Below are positions 51,341 through 59,093 of a stretch of 64,000 nucleotides of DNA, piece after piece (within the stretch, counting starts at the first letter, position 1; the number at the start of each line of letters is the position of its first letter). The notes below the pieces were generated by a model. It made no database searches. It was not told where the DNA came from and saw only the letters and a program-made list of their open reading frames with translations. The DNA comes from Neomoorella carbonis (GTDB lineage: Bacteria > Bacillota > DSM-521 > Neomoorellales > Neomoorellaceae): contig NZ_CP136420.1 in assembly GCF_045278715.1 (NCBI RefSeq), positions 1,612,001 to 1,676,000 on the forward strand, given 5' to 3'. Made by a program: the position numbers and the translations under genes.

Positions 51341-51853
51341 CTAACCGCCGGGGTTCATAACTTTGAGCCGCAGGGCTGCAGCGGTAATTACGTCAAAGTC
51401 CCGTCCTTCGGCGTCCCGGGTAACCAGGTGGAGGGTTACGGTTTTACTGTTTTCCGGCGCCTCTGGATGGTCATAAAAAAATTCCAGAGTCTGCACCCCA
51501 TAGGCCAGGAGATTATAGCCGCTGAAGCTTAAAGATCCTTTATTTTTAACAGCCCGCCGGAGATCGCTACCGCTCAGCTCATATTTAAACTGGTTTCCGG
51601 CCGCGTCAGCAATTATAAGGGTATATCTCCCCGAACCGCTAACCACCTGGCCGGCCGCCTGGATCTCCCTGGTCATCTGCATCAGGGCCACGCGGGCATT
51701 CTGCTGGGCATCCATGCGGTCCCAACCACGCTGCCACCATTTTAAACCCGCCTGGAGGATGCTCAAGGAAGCCATAAGGACCAGGACCATCAGGCTGGCG
51801 GCAATTACAGTTTCAATTAAAGTAAGGCCGGCCCGCCGCCACTTCACGGCCAC
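51341..51853 (-). CDS. PilW-like minor prepilin
   Basis: A 170-residue type IV prepilin with the short leader MAVKWRRAG before LTLIETVIAASLMVLVLMASLS, a Glu at +5 of the mature protein and PilW/GspJ-like content (ARVALMQMTREIQAAGQVV). It overlaps the next prepilin gene by 10 nt. Minor pilins of this kind prime pilus assembly. Confidence 0.82.
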   Translation of the reverse strand: MAVKWRRAGLTLIETVIAASLMVLVLMASLSILQAGLKWWQRGWDRMDAQQNARVALMQMTREIQAAGQVVSGSGRYTLIIADAAGNQFKYELSGSDLRRAVKNKGSLSFSGYNLLAYGVQTLEFFYDHPEAPENSKTVTLHLVTRDAEGRDFDVITAAALRLKVMNPGG

Positions 51854-52242
51854 CTGGCAACCAGGGTTGCCAGTTCCACCTGCCCCGCCGGGTCATTCAC
51901 CGGGCGCACCCGCACCATCACTTCCTTCACCTGTAGGACGAGGTCATAATCTGTTATAGTTATCTGGTACTCATATCCCGGCCGGCCGGGGTAAGCCTGC
52001 CAGGTGCCGCCAGCTCCAGGCAGGGAGGCCAGGCCATTATAACCGGCTGCCAGGCAGGTTTCCATACGTTCCCGGGCCAGATTCAAAACGATGGTTTCCT
52101 GGCCGCCCCTGGTATAACCCCGGGCGGCGGTGATAAACATACCCAGCATAGGCGCCAGCACAGCCGCCAGCAAGGCTGCTGCCACCAGGACTTCAATCAG
52201 GGTTAGACCACGGTTGTTACCCGGCCAGCAACACTTTTTCAC
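51844..52242 (-). CDS. PilV-like minor prepilin
   Basis: A 132-residue prepilin: leader MKKCCWPGNNRG, then LTLIEVLVAAALLAAVLAPMLGMF with the +5 Glu. The later region TIVLNLARERMETCLAAGYN resembles PilV/GspI. It overlaps its neighbours at both ends (4 and 10 nt), so the minor pilins are one translational unit. Confidence 0.82.
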   Translation of the reverse strand: MKKCCWPGNNRGLTLIEVLVAAALLAAVLAPMLGMFITAARGYTRGGQETIVLNLARERMETCLAAGYNGLASLPGAGGTWQAYPGRPGYEYQITITDYDLVLQVKEVMVRVRPVNDPAGQVELATLVARWP

Positions 52243-52748
52243 GTCGTTTTCCCCGCCTTGACCCGGCCGGTAACCGGCATAATGGTTATATAATACTCCC
52301 GGCCATAGCGGTCCTTCAGCACTATATCCCCGCTATTTACCGGTTCCCCCTCGATCGTAAAGGATATTTCACTACCCAGCCGGGAACCGGCATGCTGTAA
52401 ACGTAATTCCATAGTTATGCCCGCGGGAAGTTTGGTTTCCCGGATAATCTCCGTATTTTTTTTCAAGAAATACAGTTCGTTAACGTCGTCAAGGAGGAGC
52501 ATCCACTGGCGGTCCTCGCCGCCCATGGCCCTCTGCTGTACTTCCCGGATATCGCTCACCAGTTGCCAGGCCGCCGTCTGCACCTGCCACCATGCCAGGC
52601 TCTTAGCCACTACCGGCAGGACCACCGTAGCCAGGAGCCCGGTGATAGCCATGACAGCTACCATTTCTACCAGGGTAAAACCGCCATTTCCCTTTACCGG
52701 CCGCCTGGAGCCAGCCTTTACTCCCCCTGCCATGATGACTACTCTCAT
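52239..52748 (-). CDS. FimT/GspH-like minor prepilin
   Basis: A prepilin of about 169 residues: leader ending KGNGG, then FTLVEMVAVMAITGLLATVVLPVVAKSL. The body (QTAAWQLVSDIREVQQRAM ... ELYFLKKNTEIIRETKLPAGITM) resembles GspH/FimT. The start is uncertain: ATG 52748 or ATG 52733 give short leaders; a longer frame overlaps pilD. Confidence 0.8.
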   Translation of the reverse strand: MRVVIMAGGVKAGSRRPVKGNGGFTLVEMVAVMAITGLLATVVLPVVAKSLAWWQVQTAAWQLVSDIREVQQRAMGGEDRQWMLLLDDVNELYFLKKNTEIIRETKLPAGITMELRLQHAGSRLGSEISFTIEGEPVNSGDIVLKDRYGREYYITIMPVTGRVKAGKTT

Positions 52749-52779
52749 ATTAACAGCTCGCACTTTGCTTGGCCTAATA

Positions 52780-53532
52780 TTATATAAACCTGCCAAGATA
52801 CCAGTGCAACATTTCCTCGCCAAAAAACAACGCCAGCAGCCCCCCTATGGCGATAAAAGGCGCGAAAGGAAGGGGGTCCTGCCGCTTTTTCCGGCCGGTA
52901 ACCAGCAAGCAAACGCCCGCTGAGCCGCCAGTGACCAGGGAAAGGAAAAGAGCCAGAGATGCCAGTGGCCAGCCGAGGAAAAGCCCTACCATACCTGCAA
53001 GTTTGACATCCCCGCCGCCCATGCCACCTTTACTTATTACGGCAACCAGCAGCAAAAATCCTGCTGCCGCAACTGCTCCCAATAAAGAAGACCAAAACCC
53101 CACATCCCGCGCCATCAGGCTTAAAAGAATACCGCCGCAGGCACCGGTCACCACGAGGCGGTCAGGGATCAGGTAGTGCTCCAGATCGATGAAGCTGGCG
53201 GCTACCAGCACGGCGCTTAGAAAAAGGTATTTTACCAGGATCCAGGAAAGGCCGAAATTATAAAAAAGAGTGGTAAATACCACGCCCGTGACAAGCTCAA
53301 CTAAAGGATATCGTGAGGAAATCGGCAGGCGGCAGTAACGGCACCTGCCCCGCAAAAACAGGTAGCTCAATACGGGTATAAGGTCGTACCAGGCCAGCGC
53401 CCGCCCGCAAGCCGGGCAATGCGAACGACCCCAGACCACCGTTTCTCCTCGTGGCAGGCGGTAAATGACCACGTTAAGGAAACTGCCGATAAAAAGACCC
53501 AGTAGGAAGAAAAACCCTTCAATCCAAAACAT
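52780..53532 (-). CDS. pilD: Prepilin peptidase / N-methyltransferase
   Basis: A 250-residue polytopic aspartic peptidase (A24). The N-terminal cytoplasmic loop has four cysteines (HCPACGRALAWYDLIPVLSYLFLRGRCRYCRLPIS) typical of PilD/GspO. Catalytic aspartates lie in AASFIDLEHYLIPD and GGGDVKLAGM. It removes the leader of the prepilins encoded on both sides and methylates the new N-terminus. The ATG at 53532 has AAGGG upstream; an in-frame start 20 codons earlier is less likely. Confidence 0.94.
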   Translation of the reverse strand: MFWIEGFFFLLGLFIGSFLNVVIYRLPRGETVVWGRSHCPACGRALAWYDLIPVLSYLFLRGRCRYCRLPISSRYPLVELVTGVVFTTLFYNFGLSWILVKYLFLSAVLVAASFIDLEHYLIPDRLVVTGACGGILLSLMARDVGFWSSLLGAVAAAGFLLLVAVISKGGMGGGDVKLAGMVGLFLGWPLASLALFLSLVTGGSAGVCLLVTGRKKRQDPLPFAPFIAIGGLLALFFGEEMLHWYLGRFI

Positions 53533-53610
53533 ACTTTTCCCTTCTACACACTTATGGCAAGCCCAACCGCACGCCAGGCGCCGGATACCCAAGCGACAAG
53601 CGCGCCGGCG

Positions 53611-54178
53611 CTATAACCCCTCCATCCAGATGATCACCGAGATGTAGTACGTACCGTTTTCCTCCCCCACATAGGAGTAACCGACACTCTGCCGGATGCG
53701 CCGATCCGCGGCATTGCGGATGCCCTGATTAGGGAAGCCGCCGATGGTAACTACGACGCATTTGGTGTTGTTAACTGAAATCGGATTGCCCGCAGCGTAA
53801 TAGACAGTACCGCAAGGTATTACACTTTTCTAGTAGCGATAATGGCCGCCCATGGCGTGACACCAGGCGGCTTCTCCAGGTACGGAGCGTTCCAACCGGT
53901 GCTAACGTCAGGCTTTACGTAGTAAAAGAAGCCATATTCGTCTCCTTTGTCGTAGGGGCGTTCGTAGGAATCCTGCTCCGACTTAGGCCAGTCGCCGTTA
54001 TCGGCGTAATAGGTGTAACCGGCCGCCTTTATGGCCGCACATCGGCGACCACCCGAGCTATCTTCGCATTTTCCACAGCCCTGAAGGCGCCAGGGGCAAC
54101 GATGGCGGCCAGGATACCGATGATGGCGATAACTACCAAGAGTTCCACCAGAGTAAAGCCGCGCTCGTCCCGTTGCAA
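53611..54178 (-). pseudogene. Broken type IV pilin gene
   Basis: The region reads as a pilin in three frames. The N-terminal frame gives LQRDERGFTLVELLVVIAI then ILAAIVAPGAFRAVENAKIA, but stops at a TAA at 54,033-54,030. A second frame continues AIKAAGYTYYADNGDWPK to PWAAIIA and ends at 53,820. A third frame carries PCGTVYYAAGNPISVNNTKC to SVIIWMEGL at 53,611. Both frame changes are explained by one missing G each (near 54,035 and 53,848), and an in-frame TAG (53,830-53,832) would still interrupt it. Start codon unclear (TTG at 54178). It belongs to the neighbouring pilin array. Confidence 0.82.
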
Positions 54179-54357
54179 GCTTGAATAACAACCGTCACCG
54201 GTTCACCTGCTTCCGAAAGGAAATTAGCTCCGCATGCTTACTACTCCACAACCGGCAAAAACATGTAGAACGAGTTCAGGCAAGAACCAGGCCGAAAGAA
54301 GCCACCTTTAAGGTACAATGGCAACACGAGCACAGATAAAGAGGCACTTCTTGACCT

Positions 54358-54888
54358 TTACCACCGGTGGAGGATTACCAGAAGCTTTCCGGTGTCCAGC
54401 TTCATTACGTTGCCAGTATCGAGATTCCCGTCGTCCATGTCCCTGTCAAGCAAAAGCATCAGATTATCCGGGAGAGTGGGCGCGTTATAAATAGTGACAC
54501 CGATAATATTTTTCGTTTCATTATTCCACGTCCAATTTTCCCATACTTCCCAGTCGTACGACCCGCCGAAGGGTGTAGCTGTGGGCCAGCGCTCCAGGTA
54601 GGGGCCGTTCCACCTATCTACGTTATCCACATTGGCCATGAATCCGGGAACGCCGCCCGGGGGTTTATCTTCCGGCCATTGGCCGGTATCAGCGTAGTAA
54701 TTCGCTGCCGCTGCCTTAAAAGCTTTCAAGTCGGCCTCCACCCGGGCTACCTTCGCCTTTTCCACCGCCTTGAAGGCGCTGGGAGTAATAATAGCCGCCA
54801 GAATACTGATGATGGCAATAACCACCAGAAGCTCTACCAGGGTGAAGCCACGCTTGTTGTTCAGTTTTTTCCTTAGAATATAAAACAC
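54358..54888 (-). CDS. Type IV pilin (array member)
   Basis: A 176-residue prepilin: leader MFYILRKKLNNKRG, then FTLVELLVVIAIISILAAIITPSAFKAVEKAKVARVEADLKAFKAAAANYYADTG, the major-pilin N-terminal helix with +5 Glu. The C-terminal domain carries NGPYLERWPTATPFGGSYDWEVWENW. GspG-like length and motif WxGPYLxxWP recur in all members of this array. GTG start. Confidence 0.88.
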   Translation of the reverse strand: MFYILRKKLNNKRGFTLVELLVVIAIISILAAIITPSAFKAVEKAKVARVEADLKAFKAAAANYYADTGQWPEDKPPGGVPGFMANVDNVDRWNGPYLERWPTATPFGGSYDWEVWENWTWNNETKNIIGVTIYNAPTLPDNLMLLLDRDMDDGNLDTGNVMKLDTGKLLVILHRW

Positions 54889-55041
54889 TTTAATGCACCC
54901 TGCATTTTCTGTTCGTTTAAGCTGGGATACCCCTGCAAAAATGTCAGCAAAGGCATAATTCAGGCAGGTCTAAATCAAGACGAACGGCAGTTTGTTAAGC
55001 AACCCACTGCTGTCCTGGCTTTGCCGTTGCAATACCACCGC

Positions 55042-55620
55042 TTAATAAATCCAATCGGTAATCTTTAAGGTAACTTTGTGCAAACTAGGATTAACATCAT
55101 CTTGTCCCTTATAATAAACTTCAAAGGGACTCAGTTCCGCCAGTTTGTCGGCGCTGGCCTCGGGGATTTCATGAATAGTTACAAAGATTCCCTGTCTGGG
55201 CCAGCACTCATAGTCGTACCTGCCGCCCCAGGCGGTCTTCTTGGTTAGGGAGAAATCCAGATAAGGTCCCTGCCAGCGGGAATTAAGTCTATCTCGATAT
55301 TCCTGCTCCGTCAAGCCCATAGCCGCGATTGTATCAGCCCTATAAGTAACAGTGTCCGGGTTTACTCCCAGGCCTGGATCTTGGTGCCAGGGTTCCGGGT
55401 CAGCAGGGAAGAAACCTACATCGGCATTAAAGGCAAGCACCGCCGACTTTAAAGCGGTCATATCCTGAATTGTCCTGGAAATTTTAGACTTCTCCACCGC
55501 CCTAAAAGCATTGGGGGCGATGATGGCGGCCAAAATGCCGATGATGGCGATGACCACCAAAAGCTCCACCAGGGTGAAACCGCGATTGTTGTGGCGCAGG
55601 TTTGATAAACCAAATTTCAC
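55042..55620 (-). CDS. Type IV pilin (array member)
   Basis: A 192-residue prepilin: leader MKFGLSNLRHNNRG, FTLVELLVVIAIIGILAAIIAPNAFRAVEKSKISRT, then a C-terminal domain with QGPYLDFSLTKKTAWGGRYDYECWP. Mature helix nearly identical to its neighbours while the C-terminal domain is very different, as expected from duplication followed by diversification. The 287 nt between it and the next pilin upstream contain no credible gene, though a short minus-strand frame there faintly resembles a pilin helix. Confidence 0.88.
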   Translation of the reverse strand: MKFGLSNLRHNNRGFTLVELLVVIAIIGILAAIIAPNAFRAVEKSKISRTIQDMTALKSAVLAFNADVGFFPADPEPWHQDPGLGVNPDTVTYRADTIAAMGLTEQEYRDRLNSRWQGPYLDFSLTKKTAWGGRYDYECWPRQGIFVTIHEIPEASADKLAELSPFEVYYKGQDDVNPSLHKVTLKITDWIY

Positions 55621-55907
55621 CGGCTTACATCCTCCCCAAAAGGACAGTCACCTGCTCACAATCCCCCCTGCCGGAAAAGGGTACGGGACGGATTAAGGTG
55701 GGGCCGGGTAGCCTGCCCCAGGCGCCTAAACGCCGCAGGCAGGCCGTTCCGACCACTCAATATCTCCATTGCATGCTCGCTGCTTTTAGTCGAAAGGCTC
55801 GCCAGTGCCCAGCGATAAACCTTACACAGCTCGGGTTCGTCTGCGACCTTGAAGGTACCCGGAGTAACAAAGATCAACACTGCAAAGGCAGTTTTAAAAA
55901 TAATTTT

Positions 55908-56504
55908 TTAATAGTTATCCCTGGAGATCAGAAGGTACACACGGCGCTCCGATCCAGACTGAACAAATACAATATCTTCTCCAAGGTCGGTCTGTAGTAT
56001 CTTGGCTGCTGCGGTGACAGTCCCCCCAGAACTAGTAGGCGCGCCAGGCACATTGGTTAAGCCCAAATACACAAAACGACTCCCTGGAGGTGCCCCGGTT
56101 CCCCATGGGCAACCGCTAGGAAGTTGTGACGTAGTACTGTTGTAAAATATATAAATTCCGCCCCACGGGTTCTTGCTCGGCCAACGCTCAAGGTAGGGGC
56201 CGTTCCAGTTATCAATCCAGTTAGTGGGTGGTGTACCATTGTAATTGTCTACTTTAATAAATCCTGGATCTGTACCATCGGATTTTGACGCCGGCCAAAT
56301 ACCCGTATCCGTGTATGCGTTCAGCGCCGCTGCTTTAATCGCCTTGTAATCCGCTTCCGCCGCCGCCACCTTGCCCTTCTCAATGGCCTTGAAAGCATTG
56401 GGAGCGATGATGGCGGCTAAAATGCCGATAATGGCGATGACAACCAGAAGCTCCACCAGGGTGAAACCGCGATTATCGTGGCGCAAGCTCCGTAAACCAA
56501 ACAC
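55908..56504 (-). CDS. Type IV pilin (array member)
   Basis: A 198-residue prepilin: leader MFGLRSLRHDNRG, FTLVELLVVIAIIGILAAIIAPNAFKAIEKGKVAAAEADYKAIKAAALNAYTDTG, NGPYLERWPSKNPWGGIYIFYN. The N-terminal 60 residues and the NGPYLERWPSKNPWGG block match the pilin at 56.9-57.4 kb almost exactly, so the two are recent duplicates. Confidence 0.9.
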   Translation of the reverse strand: MFGLRSLRHDNRGFTLVELLVVIAIIGILAAIIAPNAFKAIEKGKVAAAEADYKAIKAAALNAYTDTGIWPASKSDGTDPGFIKVDNYNGTPPTNWIDNWNGPYLERWPSKNPWGGIYIFYNSTTSQLPSGCPWGTGAPPGSRFVYLGLTNVPGAPTSSGGTVTAAAKILQTDLGEDIVFVQSGSERRVYLLISRDNY

Positions 56505-56906
56505 TAATAGCTCACCTCCTTACCAAAATTAACAGGTGACGTGCTTCACTACTCCCCCGCCGGAACAGGTCGCACGGCGGGTTCCGGCCGTGACTGTGTG
56601 CTGCCGGCACCGGATGCACCGGCAGCATGTGTTAAGCAGACTCGGCAGTCACTTCAACTTCAAAATCTTCGTAATCTATCTCTTTGGGTTCCGAGTATAC
56701 TATGCACCTATTTGCAATAGAGGAGCTATTCATCTACTCCCGAACAGTCCCATAACCCCCATTTTCCTCTCCGGCCAACGTTTTTGGCAGAGGAACCATT
56801 CTGGGATATCAAGGTACTACTTAAATTTAGTTTTTTGTGATGGAATGAAGGCCTTTTAGTAAGAAGAAGTAGAGCAGGGTTTGATCCATACCGGGAGTAA
56901 CCATGC
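56505..56906 (-). other. Structured leader region upstream of the pilin at 55.9 kb
   Basis: The 402-nt gap between two pilin genes holds two hairpins on the minus strand: GCTGCCGG/CCGGCAGC (56600-56626) and CCGGAAC/GTTCCGG (56560-56587). The latter sits in a block (CCGGCGGGGGAGTAGTGA) that recurs, diverged, in front of the pilin at 55.0 kb and of the broken pilin. A 33-codon ORF is described separately. Confidence 0.5.
56632..56733 (-). CDS. Possible 33-residue small protein in the pilin array
   Basis: ATG to TAA frame encoding MNSSSIANRCIVYSEPKEID followed by an acidic tail YEDFEVEVTAESA. A GGGAG lies close upstream. No family recognised. It lies between two pilin genes; whether it is translated is unknown. 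Confidence 0.3.
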   Translation of the reverse strand: MNSSSIANRCIVYSEPKEIDYEDFEVEVTAESA

Positions 56907-57446
56907 CTAGTCATCATTAGAGATAATTATTCTTACTGTCGTTTTGGTAGATTCTTGTTTAACGCTATCGTTACCTAAGTCTCTTTGTAATATAGGGAAA
57001 GCCGATTCTGGTACTTGAGTTAACTCAAGGTATCTTTCTTCCTTATCATCACTATCCCATGTGCTTTCATCTTTTTTAAATGTATAAGTCCCACCCCACG
57101 GGTTTTTGCTCGGCCAACGTTCCAGGTAGGGGCCGTTCCAGTTATTTAAGTCATTTTGAGTCAAATTACTTGAACTTGAAGTACTTGGTTTGGTCACAAA
57201 TCCAGGATCTGTTCCATCTGCACTACTACTATCCGGCCACTTACCTATGTCCGTGTAAAAATTCAGCGCCGCCGCCTTGATGGCCTTGTAGTCCGCTTCG
57301 GCGGCCGCCACCTTGCCCTTTTCGATGGCCTTGAAGGCGTTGGGTGCGATGATGGCGGCCAGGATGCCGATGATGGCAATAACGACCAAGAGCTCGACCA
57401 GGGTGAAGCCCCGCTGGTCCCGCGCCTTTTTCAGTCTCTGCCACAT
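56907..57446 (-). CDS. Type IV pilin, first member of the array
   Basis: A 179-residue prepilin: leader MWQRLKKARDQRG, FTLVELLVVIAIIGILAAIIAPNAFKAIEKGKVAAAEADYKAIKAAALNFYTDIG, then NGPYLERWPSKNPWGGTYTFKKDES. It is the member closest to pilC and the riboswitch and has the best Shine-Dalgarno (GGGAGG), so it may be the major pilin. The 244 nt before it (57,447-57,690) show no gene. Confidence 0.9.
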   Translation of the reverse strand: MWQRLKKARDQRGFTLVELLVVIAIIGILAAIIAPNAFKAIEKGKVAAAEADYKAIKAAALNFYTDIGKWPDSSSADGTDPGFVTKPSTSSSSNLTQNDLNNWNGPYLERWPSKNPWGGTYTFKKDESTWDSDDKEERYLELTQVPESAFPILQRDLGNDSVKQESTKTTVRIIISNDD

Positions 57447-57690
57447 GAATCAATCAACCTCCCTGATTTTTTTGCCTGCGCTTTTTGCATTCCTGCTGTC
57501 AGCCCGTCGGGGAAACCTACAAATAGATCACCCCCCTCTTACCCGCATTATTATCCCCGATCTCAAACGCGGCAGGAGGCAGAGTTATCCTGGCACTCCT
57601 CGACATGGAGCCGCCGGCCAGGGCATTGTCATGAGGGCAGGCTGCTAGGATAGCCACCGGCAAAATGAGAAAAAGATACCCCGCGCGCCT

Positions 57691-58899
57691 CTACCTTATG
57701 CCGCCCAGCATCTGAAAGTAGGGCAGAAAGACCGAAATTACGATCACCCCCACAATGCCACCAAGCCCCACAATCAGGATTGGTTCTATGAGTGAAGCCA
57801 GGCGGGCCACGACCGCCTCCACTTCCTGCTCATATAGAGTCGCCACTCGTTCGAGCATGGCATCCAGGGCCCCAGTTTCCTCGCCTACCGTAATCATCTC
57901 CACCACCATGGGAGGGAAGACGCCGCTCGCTTCCAGTGGAGTCGCCAAGCTCTGCCCGTCGCGAACGCTTTCTGCCGCCCGCTCCACCGCGCCAGCCACC
58001 ACAGCATTGCCCACCGTACGCCGCACTATTTCCAGGGCCAGCAGGACCGGTACACCGCTGTGCAGGAGGGTGCCCAGGGTACGGCTGAAACGAGATAGAA
58101 CCGCCTTATGATGCACGGGACCGAAAATTGGTAAACGAAGAAACAAACGGTCGACCTGGTAGCGCCCCGCTGGCCTTTGCTGCCAGCGGTAAAACCCGAA
58201 ACCGGCGCCGGCCATAAAAAAGACCAGAAAAGGCCACAAGCGCCGTAACCCTTCACTTAGTCCTAGAACCAGGCGCGTCGGCCAGGGAAGGGGCACCTGC
58301 AGGCTGTTCAACATGACCTGGAAGGAAGGCAGGACATAAGTCAGGAGAAAAATAACTACCAGCAGGGCAACCATGCTGACTATCGCCGGGTAGGTCAGGG
58401 CTGATTTGACCTTTTCCTCTACCTCATGTTCCCGTTCCAGGTGCCCGGCAAGGCGCTCCAGGGTCTCGTCCAGGGCCCCACCCAGTTCACCGGCCTCTAC
58501 GGTGTGAATGAAGATAGGCGGGAAGACCCGGGGCTGCCGTTCCAGGGCCCGGTAAAAGGCCTCTCCGGACTCCAGGTCCTGGAGAAGCATACCGATACTT
58601 TCTCGCAGGGAAGGATTTTCCGCCTGTCGCTGTAAAATATGCAAGGCCGTCACAATCGGCAGGCCAGCCCCCAGCATGGTCGCCAGCTGGCGGCTGAAGA
58701 GGGCCAGGTCGCGACGGGATACCGGCCGCCGGAAAAGGCGCCGCCAGTCCCGGGCTGGGGTTACAACTGCCGGTCGGCAGTAAGTAATAAAAATCCCCTG
58801 CCGGCGCAGTTCCCTGATGGCCAGTTCCTGGCTTTCCGCTTCTATATTCCCGCTAACTGCATTCCCCCTGGCATCCCTTCCCCGGTAGGCAAAATTCAT
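57691..58899 (-). CDS. pilC: Type IV pilus platform protein PilC
   Basis: A 402-residue inner-membrane protein with two GspF domains, each with a membrane-helix pair (LFSRQLATMLGAGLPIVTALHIL ... TYPAIVSMVALLVVIFLLTYVLPSF; second half RFSRTLGTLLHSGVPVLLALEIV ... LIEPILIVGLGGIVGVIVISVFLPYF). It anchors the motor ATPases. The ATG at 58899 follows GGAGGGAAAG; the upstream part of the open frame is the riboswitch. Translation is probably gated by c-di-GMP. Confidence 0.95.
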   Translation of the reverse strand: MNFAYRGRDARGNAVSGNIEAESQELAIRELRRQGIFITYCRPAVVTPARDWRRLFRRPVSRRDLALFSRQLATMLGAGLPIVTALHILQRQAENPSLRESIGMLLQDLESGEAFYRALERQPRVFPPIFIHTVEAGELGGALDETLERLAGHLEREHEVEEKVKSALTYPAIVSMVALLVVIFLLTYVLPSFQVMLNSLQVPLPWPTRLVLGLSEGLRRLWPFLVFFMAGAGFGFYRWQQRPAGRYQVDRLFLRLPIFGPVHHKAVLSRFSRTLGTLLHSGVPVLLALEIVRRTVGNAVVAGAVERAAESVRDGQSLATPLEASGVFPPMVVEMITVGEETGALDAMLERVATLYEQEVEAVVARLASLIEPILIVGLGGIVGVIVISVFLPYFQMLGGIR

Positions 58900-58952
58900 G
58901 CTTTCCCTCCAAAATATAAATAGCCACCGGCAACAGGGAAAGATAGAACTCT

Positions 58953-59039
58953 TCCCCGGCAGCCCGGCGGCCATGGACAGCGTCTACAGGCCCGTAGCTT
59001 TGCGCCCCTGGCTTTCGCCAGGTTTGCCTTGAACGAGGA
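58953..59039 (-). promoter_or_regulatory. c-di-GMP-I (GEMM) riboswitch controlling pilC
   Basis: The 87-nt minus-strand element has the GEMM-I layout: P1 TCCTCG/CGGGGA closing ends, then GGCAAACC, hairpin TGGC-GAAA-GCCA, GGGGCGCAAAGC, and a second GC-rich hairpin region. Downstream, CTTTCCCT (58935-58942) is the exact complement of AGGGAAAG (58901-58908), the pilC Shine-Dalgarno, which suggests a translational on/off switch. No terminator was seen between aptamer and gene. Confidence 0.88.
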
Positions 59040-59093
59040 TATATGGACATTTATTCGTCATAAAAAGGCAAATTCCTGCTAATCCTGGCGCCG

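Noticed and set aside
54889..55041. A second c-di-GMP riboswitch before the pilin at 54.4-54.9 kb (GGCAAAGCCAGG seen)
   Set aside because: The order of GEMM core elements is wrong and the GCAAAGC block is missing; it only forms a long ACGGCA/TGCCGT hairpin.
55656..55880. A 74-codon minus-strand frame whose start (FVTPGTFKVADE) faintly resembles a pilin helix
   Set aside because: Too short a match and no continuation; may be an old pilin scrap but cannot be supported.
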